Assembly (NCBI RefSeq): GCF_026262505.1
Contig: NC_067204.1
Span: forward strand, 20,429,300-20,493,299
Length of the DNA stretch: 64,000 nt
Direction: 5' to 3'
Origin: Trichomonas vaginalis G3
Lineage: Eukaryota > Parabasalia > Trichomonadida > Trichomonadidae
Positions 7,784 to 15,644 of this stretch are shown in pieces (position 1 is the stretch's first letter; each line of letters begins with the position of its first letter). A model generated the notes under the pieces. That model saw nothing but the letters and a program-made list of their open reading frames with translations, ran no database searches and was not told the origin of the DNA. The translations under genes were made by a program, and so were the position numbers.

Positions 7784-8185
7784 TTACATTCCCCACGTTT
7801 GAGGTGGTTGCGGTTGGTTATTGTTTACCCACTGTTGTGCATGGTTATATCCTCTGTTAAAGAATCTTTCACCTTGGTCCATATAGTGTCCTGCTTGGTT
7901 ATAGTAGTCATTTGCTTTGTTATAATAGTTTCCTGCTTGTCTTCCTACATTGTCCATCCATCCTTGAACTTTTCCTCTTGTTTCAGGATTTGGAATAAGA
8001 TTTGTTGCATCTCGTGCTACATCCCAACCTTTCTGTACAGTTTGTATAATAGGTTGTGCTTTCTCTTTAAGTATACCTAATGTACTCAAAATCTTCCTTC
8101 CAACTCCAAATACACCTCTGGCTATTGTTCCCACTGCGGGTAAAAATCTGGATGCAACTCCTGCTAACGCGCCAAATAAACCCAT
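7784..8185 (-). CDS. Amphipathic small virion-type protein (133 aa)
   Basis: The ATG at 8,185 gives MGLFGALAGVASRFLPAVG followed by TIARGVFGVGRKILSTLGI, a Gly/Ala-rich amphipathic or membrane-seeking N-terminus. A helical middle (QPIIQTVQKGWDVARDATN) and an N/Y/Q-rich tail with AGNYYNKANDYYNQAGHYM and NNQPQPPQTWGM follow. The pattern resembles capsid-internal membrane-active proteins (adenovirus VI-like in general character) and the 171-aa protein at 11,843 of the inner element, but I claim no homology. It is intact and shares a 17-bp divergent promoter with the integrase. Confidence 0.5.
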   Translation of the reverse strand: MGLFGALAGVASRFLPAVGTIARGVFGVGRKILSTLGILKEKAQPIIQTVQKGWDVARDATNLIPNPETRGKVQGWMDNVGRQAGNYYNKANDYYNQAGHYMDQGERFFNRGYNHAQQWVNNNQPQPPQTWGM

Positions 8186-8202
8186 TTCTTATGGGTTAAA
8201 AA
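8186..8202. promoter_or_regulatory. 17-bp divergent promoter
   Basis: These 17 bp (TTCTTATGGGTTAAAAA on the plus strand) are all that separates the start codons at 8,185 (minus) and 8,203 (plus). Similar spacers of 16-18 bp occur at three other divergent pairs in this window. Confidence 0.5.
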
Positions 8203-9161
8203 ATGACGAATCCAAACAAGGACCCCTATGTTTCTAAAGCGACAAAGAAAGCACTCATGGTAAAAATCTTTAGTTCAACACCAAATGCTTGGTTTATGGA
8301 TATCTTGGAAAACATTCCGAGGTATAGAGAAGATGGACCACCATACTGGCTAATATTTGTCGGTCAAAACACAAGATACTGTGAAGCCATACCATTACAG
8401 TCCAAAAATATTTTAGATATCTTAGCAGCTTTGACAATATTTGTTGACAAATACCATCCAACAAAACTGACATCTGACTGTGAAAGTTCTTTCAAATCAG
8501 ACGATATTAAAAACTATCTGCGTTCAAAAAATGTAAACCAATATTTCATTGTCGACCAAAACCATTCTGCTCTTGGTGTCATTGACGGTTGTATAAAAAT
8601 GTTAAGAGACTTAAACCAACCACAAGGTGGTGAAGCAAATGAAATGTCATATGACGACAAATATAGACACTTCTCCAGGCAAAGATGAGACAAGTTTTAA
8701 ATATTTACAATAGCCGTAAACAAAAAGGTTTGGGAAACCACTCCCCCGAAGAAATGAAAAACAACCCTGACTTAGAGAAAGACTATATATTTAATAATTT
8801 AGTCAAAAGAGACAAACAAGAAAGAATGCCGGGCTTCAAACTTCAGAAAGGTGACAAAGTAAAAATAGAAATACCTAAACGCGACCCATATGAAAATACT
8901 ATTGACTATGACAACAATGGGAACCCGACAGGTACTCACATTCGTGTTCGTAAAAATAGAAGAAAGTATACAAGAGAATATTATGAAGTTTTAGGCAAAC
9001 ATGGCAAAATGTACACACTGCAAGCAGAAGATAAAACTACTATTGTCAGACCTCGTTTCAAACTTGTCAAAGTTCAAGGTGGTATACTTTCAAAGACAGT
9101 TCCTAACAAATATAAGACAACTCCTGACGAATATGCTAAAGAAGTTGAAAATGACGACTAA
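8203..9161 (+). pseudogene. INT: Maverick integrase of element A, frameshifted
   Basis: The first frame (8,203-8,688) carries a retroviral-type integrase core. Its acidic residues are D33 (AWFMDILE), D92 (KLTSDCESSF) and, exactly 36 residues on, D128 (ALGVIDGCIK) where a Glu is canonical. A one-base shift at about 8,685 (the stop and the next ATG overlap as ATGA) leads to the C-terminal half, which has a basic SH3-like region (YNSRKQKGLGNHSPEEM, KLQKGDKVKIEIPKRD, REYYEVLGKHGKMYTLQ). The inner element's integrase is a single 361-aa frame with the same layout. In Mavericks this enzyme integrates the element into the genome. The 3' stop overlaps the fibre gene's stop by three bases. Confidence 0.75.
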
Positions 9162-10893
9162 GCAATTCTATACCATGCGTAAACTGTCATGTAAGGTGGC
9201 ATGTAGTCTTTACTTTGTCCCGTTGTTTGCGTATATCCTGAAACGAAATGTGTATGGTTTCCTTCTCCCTGAGTGTCACTCCAGTAACAATTTATAGCAA
9301 ACTTAACTCGTCTTTAACATCATATCCTTTACCTTTTGTCATTCCTGACCAATCCCAATATCTATGCTTATGCCAACCTGCTTGAGATGTACTTAAATCT
9401 ATGTAGTGACTGTGCGCAGGTAAGTTTTCACCTGAAATCGTTTTACTTCCACCTGTTTCCTTTGAAGAGTTTGCACAATACAAAAACCTGTCGACTATTT
9501 GAGTCCATGCACCAACACCAAACATTACTTGAGGACCTCTTGCTTCCATAGATGTATAAATAGAACCTACTGGGTTCATTAAATCAAACATATGAGATAT
9601 TATAGGATTGTCTCTTTTGAACTTAAAATATAGTGCAACTATTTCAGGTTTCTTCTGGTTTAAGTCAGAATATTTTTTATAATATAATCTTATGTTTTCA
9701 GGGTAGGTAAAGTCTTGACTATAAGATTTATTTCTGTCATCTTCATAATAGTATACTATTCTCGTTTTTTCTATTGCATTATATCTTTTATATCTATAAA
9801 AATCTAAATATAATGTTAGCTTTTGTTCATCTACATGTGGTGTTCTGACGTCATCTCCATAGTCATAATAGTATGGTGCTGGAGCTGGGTCAGGCAATGT
9901 CATATCTGTCATTTCATAAACTCGGAAATATTTCTTTTGTTCGTCTCCATATAAGTTTAAGTAGCAGTTGTTGTCTAATGGAACTTTAACTTGTGTACCA
10001 TCGTTCTTTTTATAGCTTACATACATTTCATTGTTATTTTTCGGAATGAGTTTATACCGTATACCATTTTTTAAGGAGTGTACAAACTGCCATCTAAAAT
10101 ATTTGTTTTCTTCATTGAAAGAAAAGTCACCAACAATAGTTTCAATATTTTTTGTTCCAACTAAACTTTGGTATATTTCATTGACATATGTTTTATCTGC
10201 TTTATTTTCAAGGCTAACGTTTAAGTCTGTTATTTCAGAAGATGTATGTGTATGTCCAACGGCACTTTTCCTGTTTAAGGTTTCTTGTAAGTTTGCAATA
10301 TTTGCAATGGTATGTGTATGTCCAACGTCACTTTTCCTGTTTAAGGTTTCTTGTAAGTTTGCAATATTTGCAATGGTATGTGTATGTCCAACGGCACTTT
10401 TCCTGTTTAAGGTTTCTTGTAAGTTTGTTATTTCAGATATAGTATGTGTATGAGTCTTTTTAGAATATTCGTTTTCAGCTCTTGTCACTTCACTTGACAT
10501 TTTATTGTCAACATATTTTTTGTCTGCTAGTTCAGGATGAGTATGTTCTTTTGTTGCATAAGCTTTGTCAGCTCTTTCTTCTTCTTTTGCTATTGCATCG
10601 TCTACATATGTTTTGTCTGCTTTGTTGCCAACATCTGCTTTCAAAAGAAGTTCAGATATAGGTTTCTCGTTTAAAGTTCCTTTTGTTGGATTTATACAAA
10701 CAGTATGGTTCTTATTGTCTTGAAACAGAAACTCATCTGTCATTGGGTTTAAAGTCAGTTTTAAGTTTCCTTCTTTCAATGACTCAGATATCTTAGAATA
10801 GTTTGAAAAGTTTGTTGTGTTCTTATTTAGAGCTTGTATAATGAGTTGTCGGTTGTGTTGTATTTCTCTCATAGACGCTGTTTCATTTGACAT
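9158..10893 (-). pseudogene. Phage-like trimeric fibre with tail-collar-type head, frameshifted near the end
   Basis: The long frame (10,893-9,292, 533 codons) starts with a helical N-terminus, then repeated shaft units of KADKTYVDDAI and GHTHTIANIANLQETLNRK type (three near-identical 69-bp DNA repeats at about 10,240-10,445). A globular C-terminus follows with LMNPVGSIYTSMEARGPQ, FGVGAWTQIVDRFLYC and GGSKTISGENLPAHSH. These features are typical of bacteriophage tail-fibre and short-tail-fibre collar domains with His-x-His metal sites. The frame breaks at 9,292. The missing end (EGNHTHFVSGYT, DYMPPYMTVYAWYRIA) is present in another frame down to TAG 9,158, so one frameshift inactivates it. 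Confidence 0.7.
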
Positions 10894-10911
10894 TTTTATT
10901 CTAGATAAAAT
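10894..10911. promoter_or_regulatory. 18-bp divergent promoter with TTTTATTCTAGATAAAAT
   Basis: The 18 bp between the ATGs at 10,893 (minus) and 10,912 (plus) read TTTTATTCTAGATAAAAT, which is nearly self-complementary. The same box with small changes is found at 16,382-16,398 in the inner element, suggesting a two-way start signal conserved between the elements. Confidence 0.55.
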
Positions 10912-11177
10912 ATGCTTTCAATAGAAAAAGAAAATTCAAGAGTTGCTACAACTAAACCATTAGATGAACTTTTTACGAATGTCGGTCAAAAGTTTGAGAC
11001 AGAGACCGTAAAGCATGAAGGCTATCGTTTTGACTACCCGTTAAGATGGTTAAGAGACCCATCTGTCACAAAAGCTATTGGCTTTCGTAGAATGAAGTTC
11101 ATTTCAGAAGCCATACATGGTTTCCCATTTACAGTCGGTTTTGAAGTTCGATACTATAACAAAGAAAAACATACGTA
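10912..11177 (+). pseudogene. 5' part of a capsid-type gene of element A, interrupted by element B
   Basis: The frame from ATG 10,912 reads MLSIEKENSRVATTKPLDEL, then YRFDYPLRWLRDPSVTKAIG and FPFTVGFEVRYYNKEKH, and stops at once inside the inserted element. The YPLRWL...KAIGFRR segment parallels YPRHWVEY...KAIEIRQ of the inner element's 293-aa protein at 12,557-13,438, so these are probably homologous minor capsid or penton-type proteins. Removing element B and one TACGTA copy restores the frame into the sequence at 33,076, which shows that the gene was intact across this point before the insertion. Confidence 0.65.
11172..11177. repeat. Target-site duplication TACGTA, left copy
   Basis: Six bases, TACGTA, directly precede the element's first bases AGTTAGTATAC. 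The same six bases follow the right end at 33,070. A 6-bp duplication is the Maverick/Polinton hallmark. Confidence 0.9.
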
Positions 11178-11867
11178 AGTTAGTATACAAGTCTCGTGTA
11201 CTGTGGCACTGCGTTCCTCCGTACGCAATACTTGTGAATTTGACACTTTACAAAACCGTTAACGTATATTTTACAACACAAACACAAACACCAACTTAAC
11301 CTTAAATATTTACAAAACCGCCAACCACTAATGACTTCATTAATGTAAAAATAAACGTTCTCACTTACAAAAGTATTGCAACTCCTCCCATTGCTGTGCT
11401 TCACATAACAGCTCATATTCTTCTGACTCACTTTCTTCTTCATATAGGTCAAAATCACTGTCAAAATAAATGTTAGTAAGTTTTGACAAAGCTAATGAAA
11501 CACGCTTACCGTTTGTATCGTATGCTTGTATAAACTTTCCATTCTTCATTCCTTCATAAACGCTCAAACTAACTTTACCCTTTCTCCCTCGTATCTGATA
11601 GAATGTATTTTCACGAGGAACGAAGAACAAATTCTTGAACTCATGACCGTTGTAGTTTGTTATCTCAATAGTTTTCGTCATTTACATCCAAATAAAAATA
11701 AAAATTTTCAGTAAATAAAAAATAAACTTAAAAATTAATGATATCACCACCCTCACACGTATGAAAACATAGCGCAAAAATAAATTTAGGGTAGAAGGGT
11801 ATATCTCACCTCATTTCTACCCTCATTTCTAACCTGTTGAATTCATTGCTTTATAACTCTCTTCCTT
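11178..11867. repeat. Left terminal inverted repeat of element B
   Basis: These 690 bp match 32,385-33,069 in reverse orientation. They are nearly identical over the outer 600 bp, with a few indels near the inner end around the AGGTGAGTATACC-type stretch. The repeat contains a complete 106-codon gene and the 3' end of the neighbouring 171-codon gene. The inner boundary is where AAGGAAGAGAG similarity stops. Confidence 0.9.
11361..11681 (-). CDS. 106-aa protein encoded inside the terminal repeat (left copy)
   Basis: The ATG at 11,681 follows TTTTTATTTGGATGTAA, the usual box of this element. The product is MTKTIEITNYNGHEFKNLFF, then REPRGRK-like basic turns (QIRGRKGKVSLSVYEGMKNG), then an acidic tail (DLYEEESESEEYELL). 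It is identical to the copy at 32,566-32,886, so the element carries two copies facing inwards from each end. No family is recognised. A small beta-rich N-terminus with an acidic tail would suit a regulator or a DNA-end-associated factor, but this is conjecture. The alternative 94-codon frame overlapping it looks like a shadow. Confidence 0.6.
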   Translation of the reverse strand: MTKTIEITNYNGHEFKNLFFVPRENTFYQIRGRKGKVSLSVYEGMKNGKFIQAYDTNGKRVSLALSKLTNIYFDSDFDLYEEESESEEYELLCEAQQWEELQYFCK

Positions 11868-12358
11868 GGTTTCTTTTTAGTTGCTTTCTTCACGTCTGTC
11901 TCCAACTTGACTGTCTTTCTTCTTCGTCCGTAATGATACCAATTACTTCCACCAGTCAATGGGTCAAATGGTCTTTCGTAAGGGTTTCCATACATTCCAT
12001 AGGGACCATACGGAAGAACTACTGGTGGAGGAAGAGTTCCATCGAATCTATTTAAATGCATTGTTTCACCTTTCATCTGGTCATTAAAGTCTTTTGCATG
12101 TTTTGCAAACTCATCGTCCTTTCCTAAAGCATTTTCTGACTCAGTCGCAACCAAATTGGATGCTTTATTTATGAGCCCTATTTTATTTAATCTTAACTTC
12201 TTTGCAACCCAGCCTCCAATCTTTCCTTTATTTGCATCTAATGTCTTCGAAACTCTTCCTCCACTCATTTTATTTACTGCGTCATAAGCTCCAAGTGCTT
12301 TTGCTCCAAATGCTAATGCTTTTGTTCCCATTGCGCCTAAAGCTGCCCAAGCTACCAT
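11843..12358 (-). CDS. Amphipathic N-terminus, basic C-terminus virion-type protein (171 aa)
   Basis: The ATG at 12,358 directly abuts the TAA of the gene upstream (TAAATG). Residues 1-25 (MVAWAALGAMGTKALAFGAK) are Gly/Ala-rich and amphipathic. The centre is helical and charged. A P/Y/G-rich segment (LPYGPYGMYGNPYERP) precedes a strongly basic tail (YGRRRKTVKLETDVKKATKK then PRKRVIKQ). A membrane-active head with a DNA-binding tail is typical of capsid core or cement proteins of adenovirus-like virions. Homology is not claimed. The last 25 bp lie inside the left terminal repeat. It resembles the 133-aa protein of element A in N-terminal character. Confidence 0.55.
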   Translation of the reverse strand: MVAWAALGAMGTKALAFGAKALGAYDAVNKMSGGRVSKTLDANKGKIGGWVAKKLRLNKIGLINKASNLVATESENALGKDDEFAKHAKDFNDQMKGETMHLNRFDGTLPPPVVLPYGPYGMYGNPYERPFDPLTGGSNWYHYGRRRKTVKLETDVKKATKKKPRKRVIKQ

Positions 12359-12556
12359 TTACACCATATTAAAATCATCTCTCTTCAATATTATCTCATA
12401 AAAGTTCTCGTTACTGGAGAAAGTCAATGAAACATAAACATTCTCATTCATAAACTTCTTTCTTATATCATCTATTCTCAATAAAATGTCTGAACAATTG
12501 CTAACATCTTCTACAACAGTTATTTCATCATGAATGACCTTTAAAAACAAGCTCAT
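12359..12556 (-). CDS. Small hypothetical protein (65 aa)
   Basis: This intact 65-aa frame is framed by TAAATG junctions on both sides: its ATG touches the upstream gene's TAA and its own TAA touches the next ATG. It reads MSLFLKVIHDEITVVEDVSN, then DILLRIDDIRKKFMNENVYV and NENFYEIILKRDDF, an alternating beta/alpha pattern without a known motif. Its exact fit between two virion-type genes supports its reality and suggests a structural or assembly role. Confidence 0.5.
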   Translation of the reverse strand: MSLFLKVIHDEITVVEDVSNCSDILLRIDDIRKKFMNENVYVSLTFSSNENFYEIILKRDDFNMV

Positions 12557-13438
12557 TTAATATGCTATTAAAATCATCTCAATAATGAGTCCATCCTTTC
12601 CATCTTTAGGTAGCACAACATCTTTCATTGAAGAAGGTTCGACAAGTCTTATATTAAACTTACTGACAAAGTTTGTTATACTATAATGCTTCGGCGGCGA
12701 ATACATATAGTTTGAAAGACATAATATAGATTCTTCAGCAAATTCACTTATACTGGATTTTATAACAATGTTCTCACGAGACCAAATACCACCAATTGAC
12801 AATCTTGTAAGCAATCCTGCTGAACCTTCTACTGTAAACGTCGATGGTAACATTCCACGAAGGTCATCTATTGACATCGTTGAGTCACTGAATTTAAATA
12901 TTTTCTTAAAGCAATCGTCATTATCTAACCATGCAATAGCTTTGAAGTTTTCATTCGAATATACATCTGCTTCATTAAATGTAAAACCTGACTTCTTTGC
13001 AGAGACGACTTTAAAATCTATTGAGTTTGTTTCAAAATTATATGCTATGCTAACTTCTGAAGGTAATGGATGTCCTTCCGCAGTCAGTTGTTCTCTCACT
13101 ACCGTTTGAAGCTTTGTGTTAAAAACTTTCATGTCATCTCCTGTGTCTAGGTTCACATACACAGCAACAGGAAAACTATCTTGCTTCTTTGTCTCATCAT
13201 TATACCTCAAAACATTAAAGTTCTTCAATAATATTGTCCTTCCTGCTGGAATACTTCGAACCTGTCTTATTTCAATAGCTTTCTCACCTCCTACATACTC
13301 TACCCAGTGTCTTGGATATTCATAAGTATACTGACTTTCTTGAATTTTGGTTGGTTTCATCATAACGTGTTCATAGTATATCTTTATACTCTTGTCAGTT
13401 AGACTCGGTGCTATGTTCTGAATATTTCTGACTTGCAT
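12557..13438 (-). CDS. Minor capsid/penton-type candidate (293 aa)
   Basis: I choose the ATG at 13,438 (MQVRNIQNIAPSLTD) because it sits across 16 bp from the ATPase start. The upstream in-frame start would run into that gene. The protein is beta-rich: YTYEYPRHWVEYVGGEKAIE, then FPVAVYVNLDTGDDMKVFN, SIAYNFETNSIDF and FTVEGSAGLLTRLSIGGIW. Such proteins with a short conserved N-terminal strand pair recur in this window (10,912 and 28,426 genes), and they look like a paralogous group of jelly-roll-type minor capsid proteins. That assignment is inference from composition and context. It is followed without spacing by the 65-aa and 171-aa genes. Confidence 0.5.
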   Translation of the reverse strand: MQVRNIQNIAPSLTDKSIKIYYEHVMMKPTKIQESQYTYEYPRHWVEYVGGEKAIEIRQVRSIPAGRTILLKNFNVLRYNDETKKQDSFPVAVYVNLDTGDDMKVFNTKLQTVVREQLTAEGHPLPSEVSIAYNFETNSIDFKVVSAKKSGFTFNEADVYSNENFKAIAWLDNDDCFKKIFKFSDSTMSIDDLRGMLPSTFTVEGSAGLLTRLSIGGIWSRENIVIKSSISEFAEESILCLSNYMYSPPKHYSITNFVSKFNIRLVEPSSMKDVVLPKDGKDGLIIEMILIAY

Positions 13439-13454
13439 TTTTAATGGAGATAAA
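13439..13454. promoter_or_regulatory. 16-bp divergent promoter
   Basis: The bases TTAATGGAGATAAA plus flanks are all that separates the start codons at 13,438 (minus) and 13,455 (plus). Both directions show a TTTTTAAT or TTTTATCTCC box ending in AAA-ATG. Confidence 0.5.
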
Positions 13455-14348
13455 ATGAAGCATTTAATACATGACGTAGATGAAGACATGAATGAAACTA
13501 CAGACAAACTTAACTCTTCTCTCATTCTTCCTTTCAGTAAGGACTCTGAGTTCTGTTCAAATGGCGTTTATTTCTATTGTGGAAAGATGGGTTCAGGTAA
13601 GACATTTAATTTAATTCGTCATATACTCATAACAGAACGTTTAGGAAATGACTCATATTATGACCAAATCATTATATCAGCAACTTCAGACTCTATGGAC
13701 TCAACAGCGAAAACATTTATGTCAAAAGTTCAAGCCTCTGTCGTTAAAGTTCCAGACAGTGAACTCATTGAATTTCTTCAACGTTACATTCGACGTAAGA
13801 GGAAATATTATGCCATCGTAGAGTTCATACAGTCAGGAATGCAAAAGACTTCTGAGGAGATGGAAAGAATTATTGACAAACACCACTTACGTCAATACTC
13901 AGGAGTTTACGATATGAAACGACTTACAAACTACATTCTGTCAAAACTTTCAAAATACCCCTTCAAAAAATATCCTTCAAACACTCTGCTCGTTTGCGAC
14001 GACTTCGCCGGAAAAGGTTTAGTGTCAAAGCCTGACTCACCATTAGCTAACATCATTACTAAAGTCAGACATTACCACTTAACTGTAGCAATACTTATGC
14101 AAACATGGAGGTTTTTAGCTTTAAACATAAAACGTCTCATAACTGACTTCGTTATCTTTCAAGGTTTCTCACGTTATGATATTGAACTCATTTGGAAACA
14201 GTCAGGTATAACATTACCTTTTGAAGAAATTTGGGAAGCATATAAGTCTCTCATCTCTCCTCGTTCATACCTTGAGATTCATATCATGACTAATACCATT
14301 AAGTCAAAAATATTCCATGGGAACGACCAACATTGTTTTAAAGTTTAA
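13455..14348 (+). CDS. Genome-packaging ATPase, FtsK/HerA (A32-like) type (297 aa)
   Basis: Walker A is GKMGSGKT at residues 43-50, preceded by the strand GVYFYCGK. Walker B is NTLLVCDDFAG with Asp 182-183. Downstream is an ILMQTWRFLALNIKRLI segment with the polar residue expected after Walker B, then an arginine-bearing region. Length and order fit the Maverick ATPase family, which is related to poxvirus A32 and PRD1/adenovirus-like packaging motors and pumps genome DNA into preformed capsids. It is intact and divergent from the minor capsid candidate. Its 3' end overlaps the 86-aa minus-strand gene by 11 bp. Confidence 0.8.
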   Translation: MKHLIHDVDEDMNETTDKLNSSLILPFSKDSEFCSNGVYFYCGKMGSGKTFNLIRHILITERLGNDSYYDQIIISATSDSMDSTAKTFMSKVQASVVKVPDSELIEFLQRYIRRKRKYYAIVEFIQSGMQKTSEEMERIIDKHHLRQYSGVYDMKRLTNYILSKLSKYPFKKYPSNTLLVCDDFAGKGLVSKPDSPLANIITKVRHYHLTVAILMQTWRFLALNIKRLITDFVIFQGFSRYDIELIWKQSGITLPFEEIWEAYKSLISPRSYLEIHIMTNTIKSKIFHGNDQHCFKV

Positions 14349-14598
14349 CCTTCAATTGACTGATGGTAAACAAATTCCATGCATCTCTGTCGCCATTTCT
14401 GTTAATATTTTTGCTGTCATTCATATCATCCACTTCTCCATCCGTTAGCTTTTGAGGATATGCGTTAGAATAGCTGTTCTTAAATGAAGGCTTTTCACCT
14501 TTGAGAGCATAAACTCTATAACTTTCTGCATACTTTATGTTTGAACCTCCTGAGCCATCATTGACATAAATTTTTATAGGCTTCCACCCTTTGTTCAT
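14338..14598 (-). CDS. Small hypothetical protein (86 aa)
   Basis: The ATG at 14,598 gives MNKGWKPIKIYVNDGSGGSN, then KYAESYRVYALKGEKPSF and NRNGDRDAWNLFTISQLKV. The DGSGGSN turn and the alternating polar strands suggest a small beta domain, possibly a fibre or head-decoration type piece. No family is recognised. It is convergent with the ATPase with an 11-bp overlap. The spacer to the 33-aa frame upstream is short. Confidence 0.4.
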   Translation of the reverse strand: MNKGWKPIKIYVNDGSGGSNIKYAESYRVYALKGEKPSFKNSYSNAYPQKLTDGEVDDMNDSKNINRNGDRDAWNLFTISQLKVKL

Positions 14599-14636
14599 GT
14601 TCCTGCTTCTTCCCTTAGCTCTTTTGTTCAGTAGTT

Positions 14637-14738
14637 CTACATCTTTATCACAGCACCTGTCTCAGTGAATTCAACAATATTTTCATTCGTTAGCTTTACA
14701 TTCAAACCCTTGTCGAGTATATTGTTCATTTCATACAT
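14637..14738 (-). CDS. Very small hypothetical protein (33 aa)
   Basis: I choose the ATG at 14,738 (MYEMNNILDKGLNVKLTNEN), because the longer upstream frame would run through the divergent gene at 14,764. A start three codons later (14,729) is also possible. It ends ETGAVIKM at 14,637. Its leader, with AGAATAAAAACC on the minus strand, mirrors the box of its divergent partner, 25 bp away. It could equally be the remnant of a longer gene with 14,338-14,598. Confidence 0.3.
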   Translation of the reverse strand: MYEMNNILDKGLNVKLTNENIVEFTETGAVIKM

Positions 14739-14763
14739 ATAAAAGGTTTTTATTCTATATGAA

Positions 14764-15378
14764 ATGAGAAGCAAATCCATCTTAGCTGGTGCCGTTAATG
14801 TTCCAATTGAACCAACATCAAATGTTGACTCACGAACGACAAACAATATTGTCATAAAGAACTATAGTTCGGAGTGTTTGAAAGAGCCAGAACCAGAGCT
14901 GAAATCCGTGAATTTAAACACAGCTTCAAACGCTAACGCTACATCAGATGTTAAGTTAGAGTATCCACCACTGGACCAAATTCTTTCAAGAGAAGCCAAC
15001 GACAACCCTTACACAAATGTTCAAACAAATCCTTCAGATAACGTAGACCATTACCTTCTTCAGTTATACCAAACAATTTTACTCAAAGACGATAAGAAGC
15101 TTTTGACAAATCTTATAAGCAAGAACCAAATAATTCTAACAAAGGAGGACCTTGAAAATGTTATATCACGAATAACAGGGAAACAATGTGTCATTGACGA
15201 TCTCGACCCTGAAATCGAATGCTGTGGTCAAACGCCACCATTCATGAAAATAGGTAACATCCGCATCATTGAAATACCAGGAACTACAGGAGTTGAGTTT
15301 AAGTATAAATATTCGAATGAATATACAAAACTTTCAACAGAATATAAACTTTGTTTGAAATATGTTTTAGTAAATTAA
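14764..15378 (+). CDS. Hypothetical protein with disordered N-terminus (204 aa)
   Basis: The ATG at 14,764 follows TTTTTATTCTATATGAA. The first 90 residues are Ser/Asn/Pro-rich and probably disordered. Residues 95-140 are helical (DHYLLQLYQTILLKDDKKLL, then NQIILTKEDLENVISRI). The C-terminus is beta-rich (IGNIRIIEIPGTTGVEFKYK) and includes a CVIDDLDPEIECCG cysteine cluster. No known family is recognised. The location among capsid genes suggests a structural or assembly role. The stop overlaps the minus-strand gene at 15,375 by 4 bp. Confidence 0.5.
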   Translation: MRSKSILAGAVNVPIEPTSNVDSRTTNNIVIKNYSSECLKEPEPELKSVNLNTASNANATSDVKLEYPPLDQILSREANDNPYTNVQTNPSDNVDHYLLQLYQTILLKDDKKLLTNLISKNQIILTKEDLENVISRITGKQCVIDDLDPEIECCGQTPPFMKIGNIRIIEIPGTTGVEFKYKYSNEYTKLSTEYKLCLKYVLVN

Positions 15379-15644
15379 AGCAATTTGTAATATCTATCCA
15401 AAACTTCTTCAACGGTATCGAACTCATCTTCATAATGCAAACCTAATCTTATTGACTTGGTGCAGTTTTCACTAACACAATATAGCGCTTTGCGCTCGGC
15501 GCCTTTGACGCCTTTTTCTGTTCTCTTGACTGACATAACTAACTCATTTGTTTCATCAAACAGCAATAACCAAAGTTCATGACCTAATACATAACATTCA
15601 TACTTTATATTTTTAGCTCTGAGTTCTCTTGTAAGCTGTTGCAT
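15375..15644 (-). CDS. Small hypothetical protein (89 aa)
   Basis: The ATG at 15,644 lies inside the last codons of the upstream gene, a 40-bp overlap in a different frame. The product reads MQQLTRELRAKNIKYECYVL, then GHELWLLLFDETNELVMSVK and EDEFDTVEEVLDRYYKLL: a beta-hairpin region and a terminal helix. No family is recognised. The overlap and the lack of frame damage argue that it is expressed. Confidence 0.45.
   Translation of the reverse strand: MQQLTRELRAKNIKYECYVLGHELWLLLFDETNELVMSVKRTEKGVKGAERKALYCVSENCTKSIRLGLHYEDEFDTVEEVLDRYYKLL

Noticed and set aside
10031-10453. Plus-strand frame over the fibre shaft repeats
   Set aside because: It is the mirror of the 69-bp repeats of the minus-strand fibre gene and has no start context of its own.
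11180-11464. 94-codon frame in both terminal repeats (also 32,783-33,067)
   Set aside because: It overlaps the 106-codon gene in another frame, is Cys-rich without pattern and lacks the usual box before ATG, so it is treated as a shadow.
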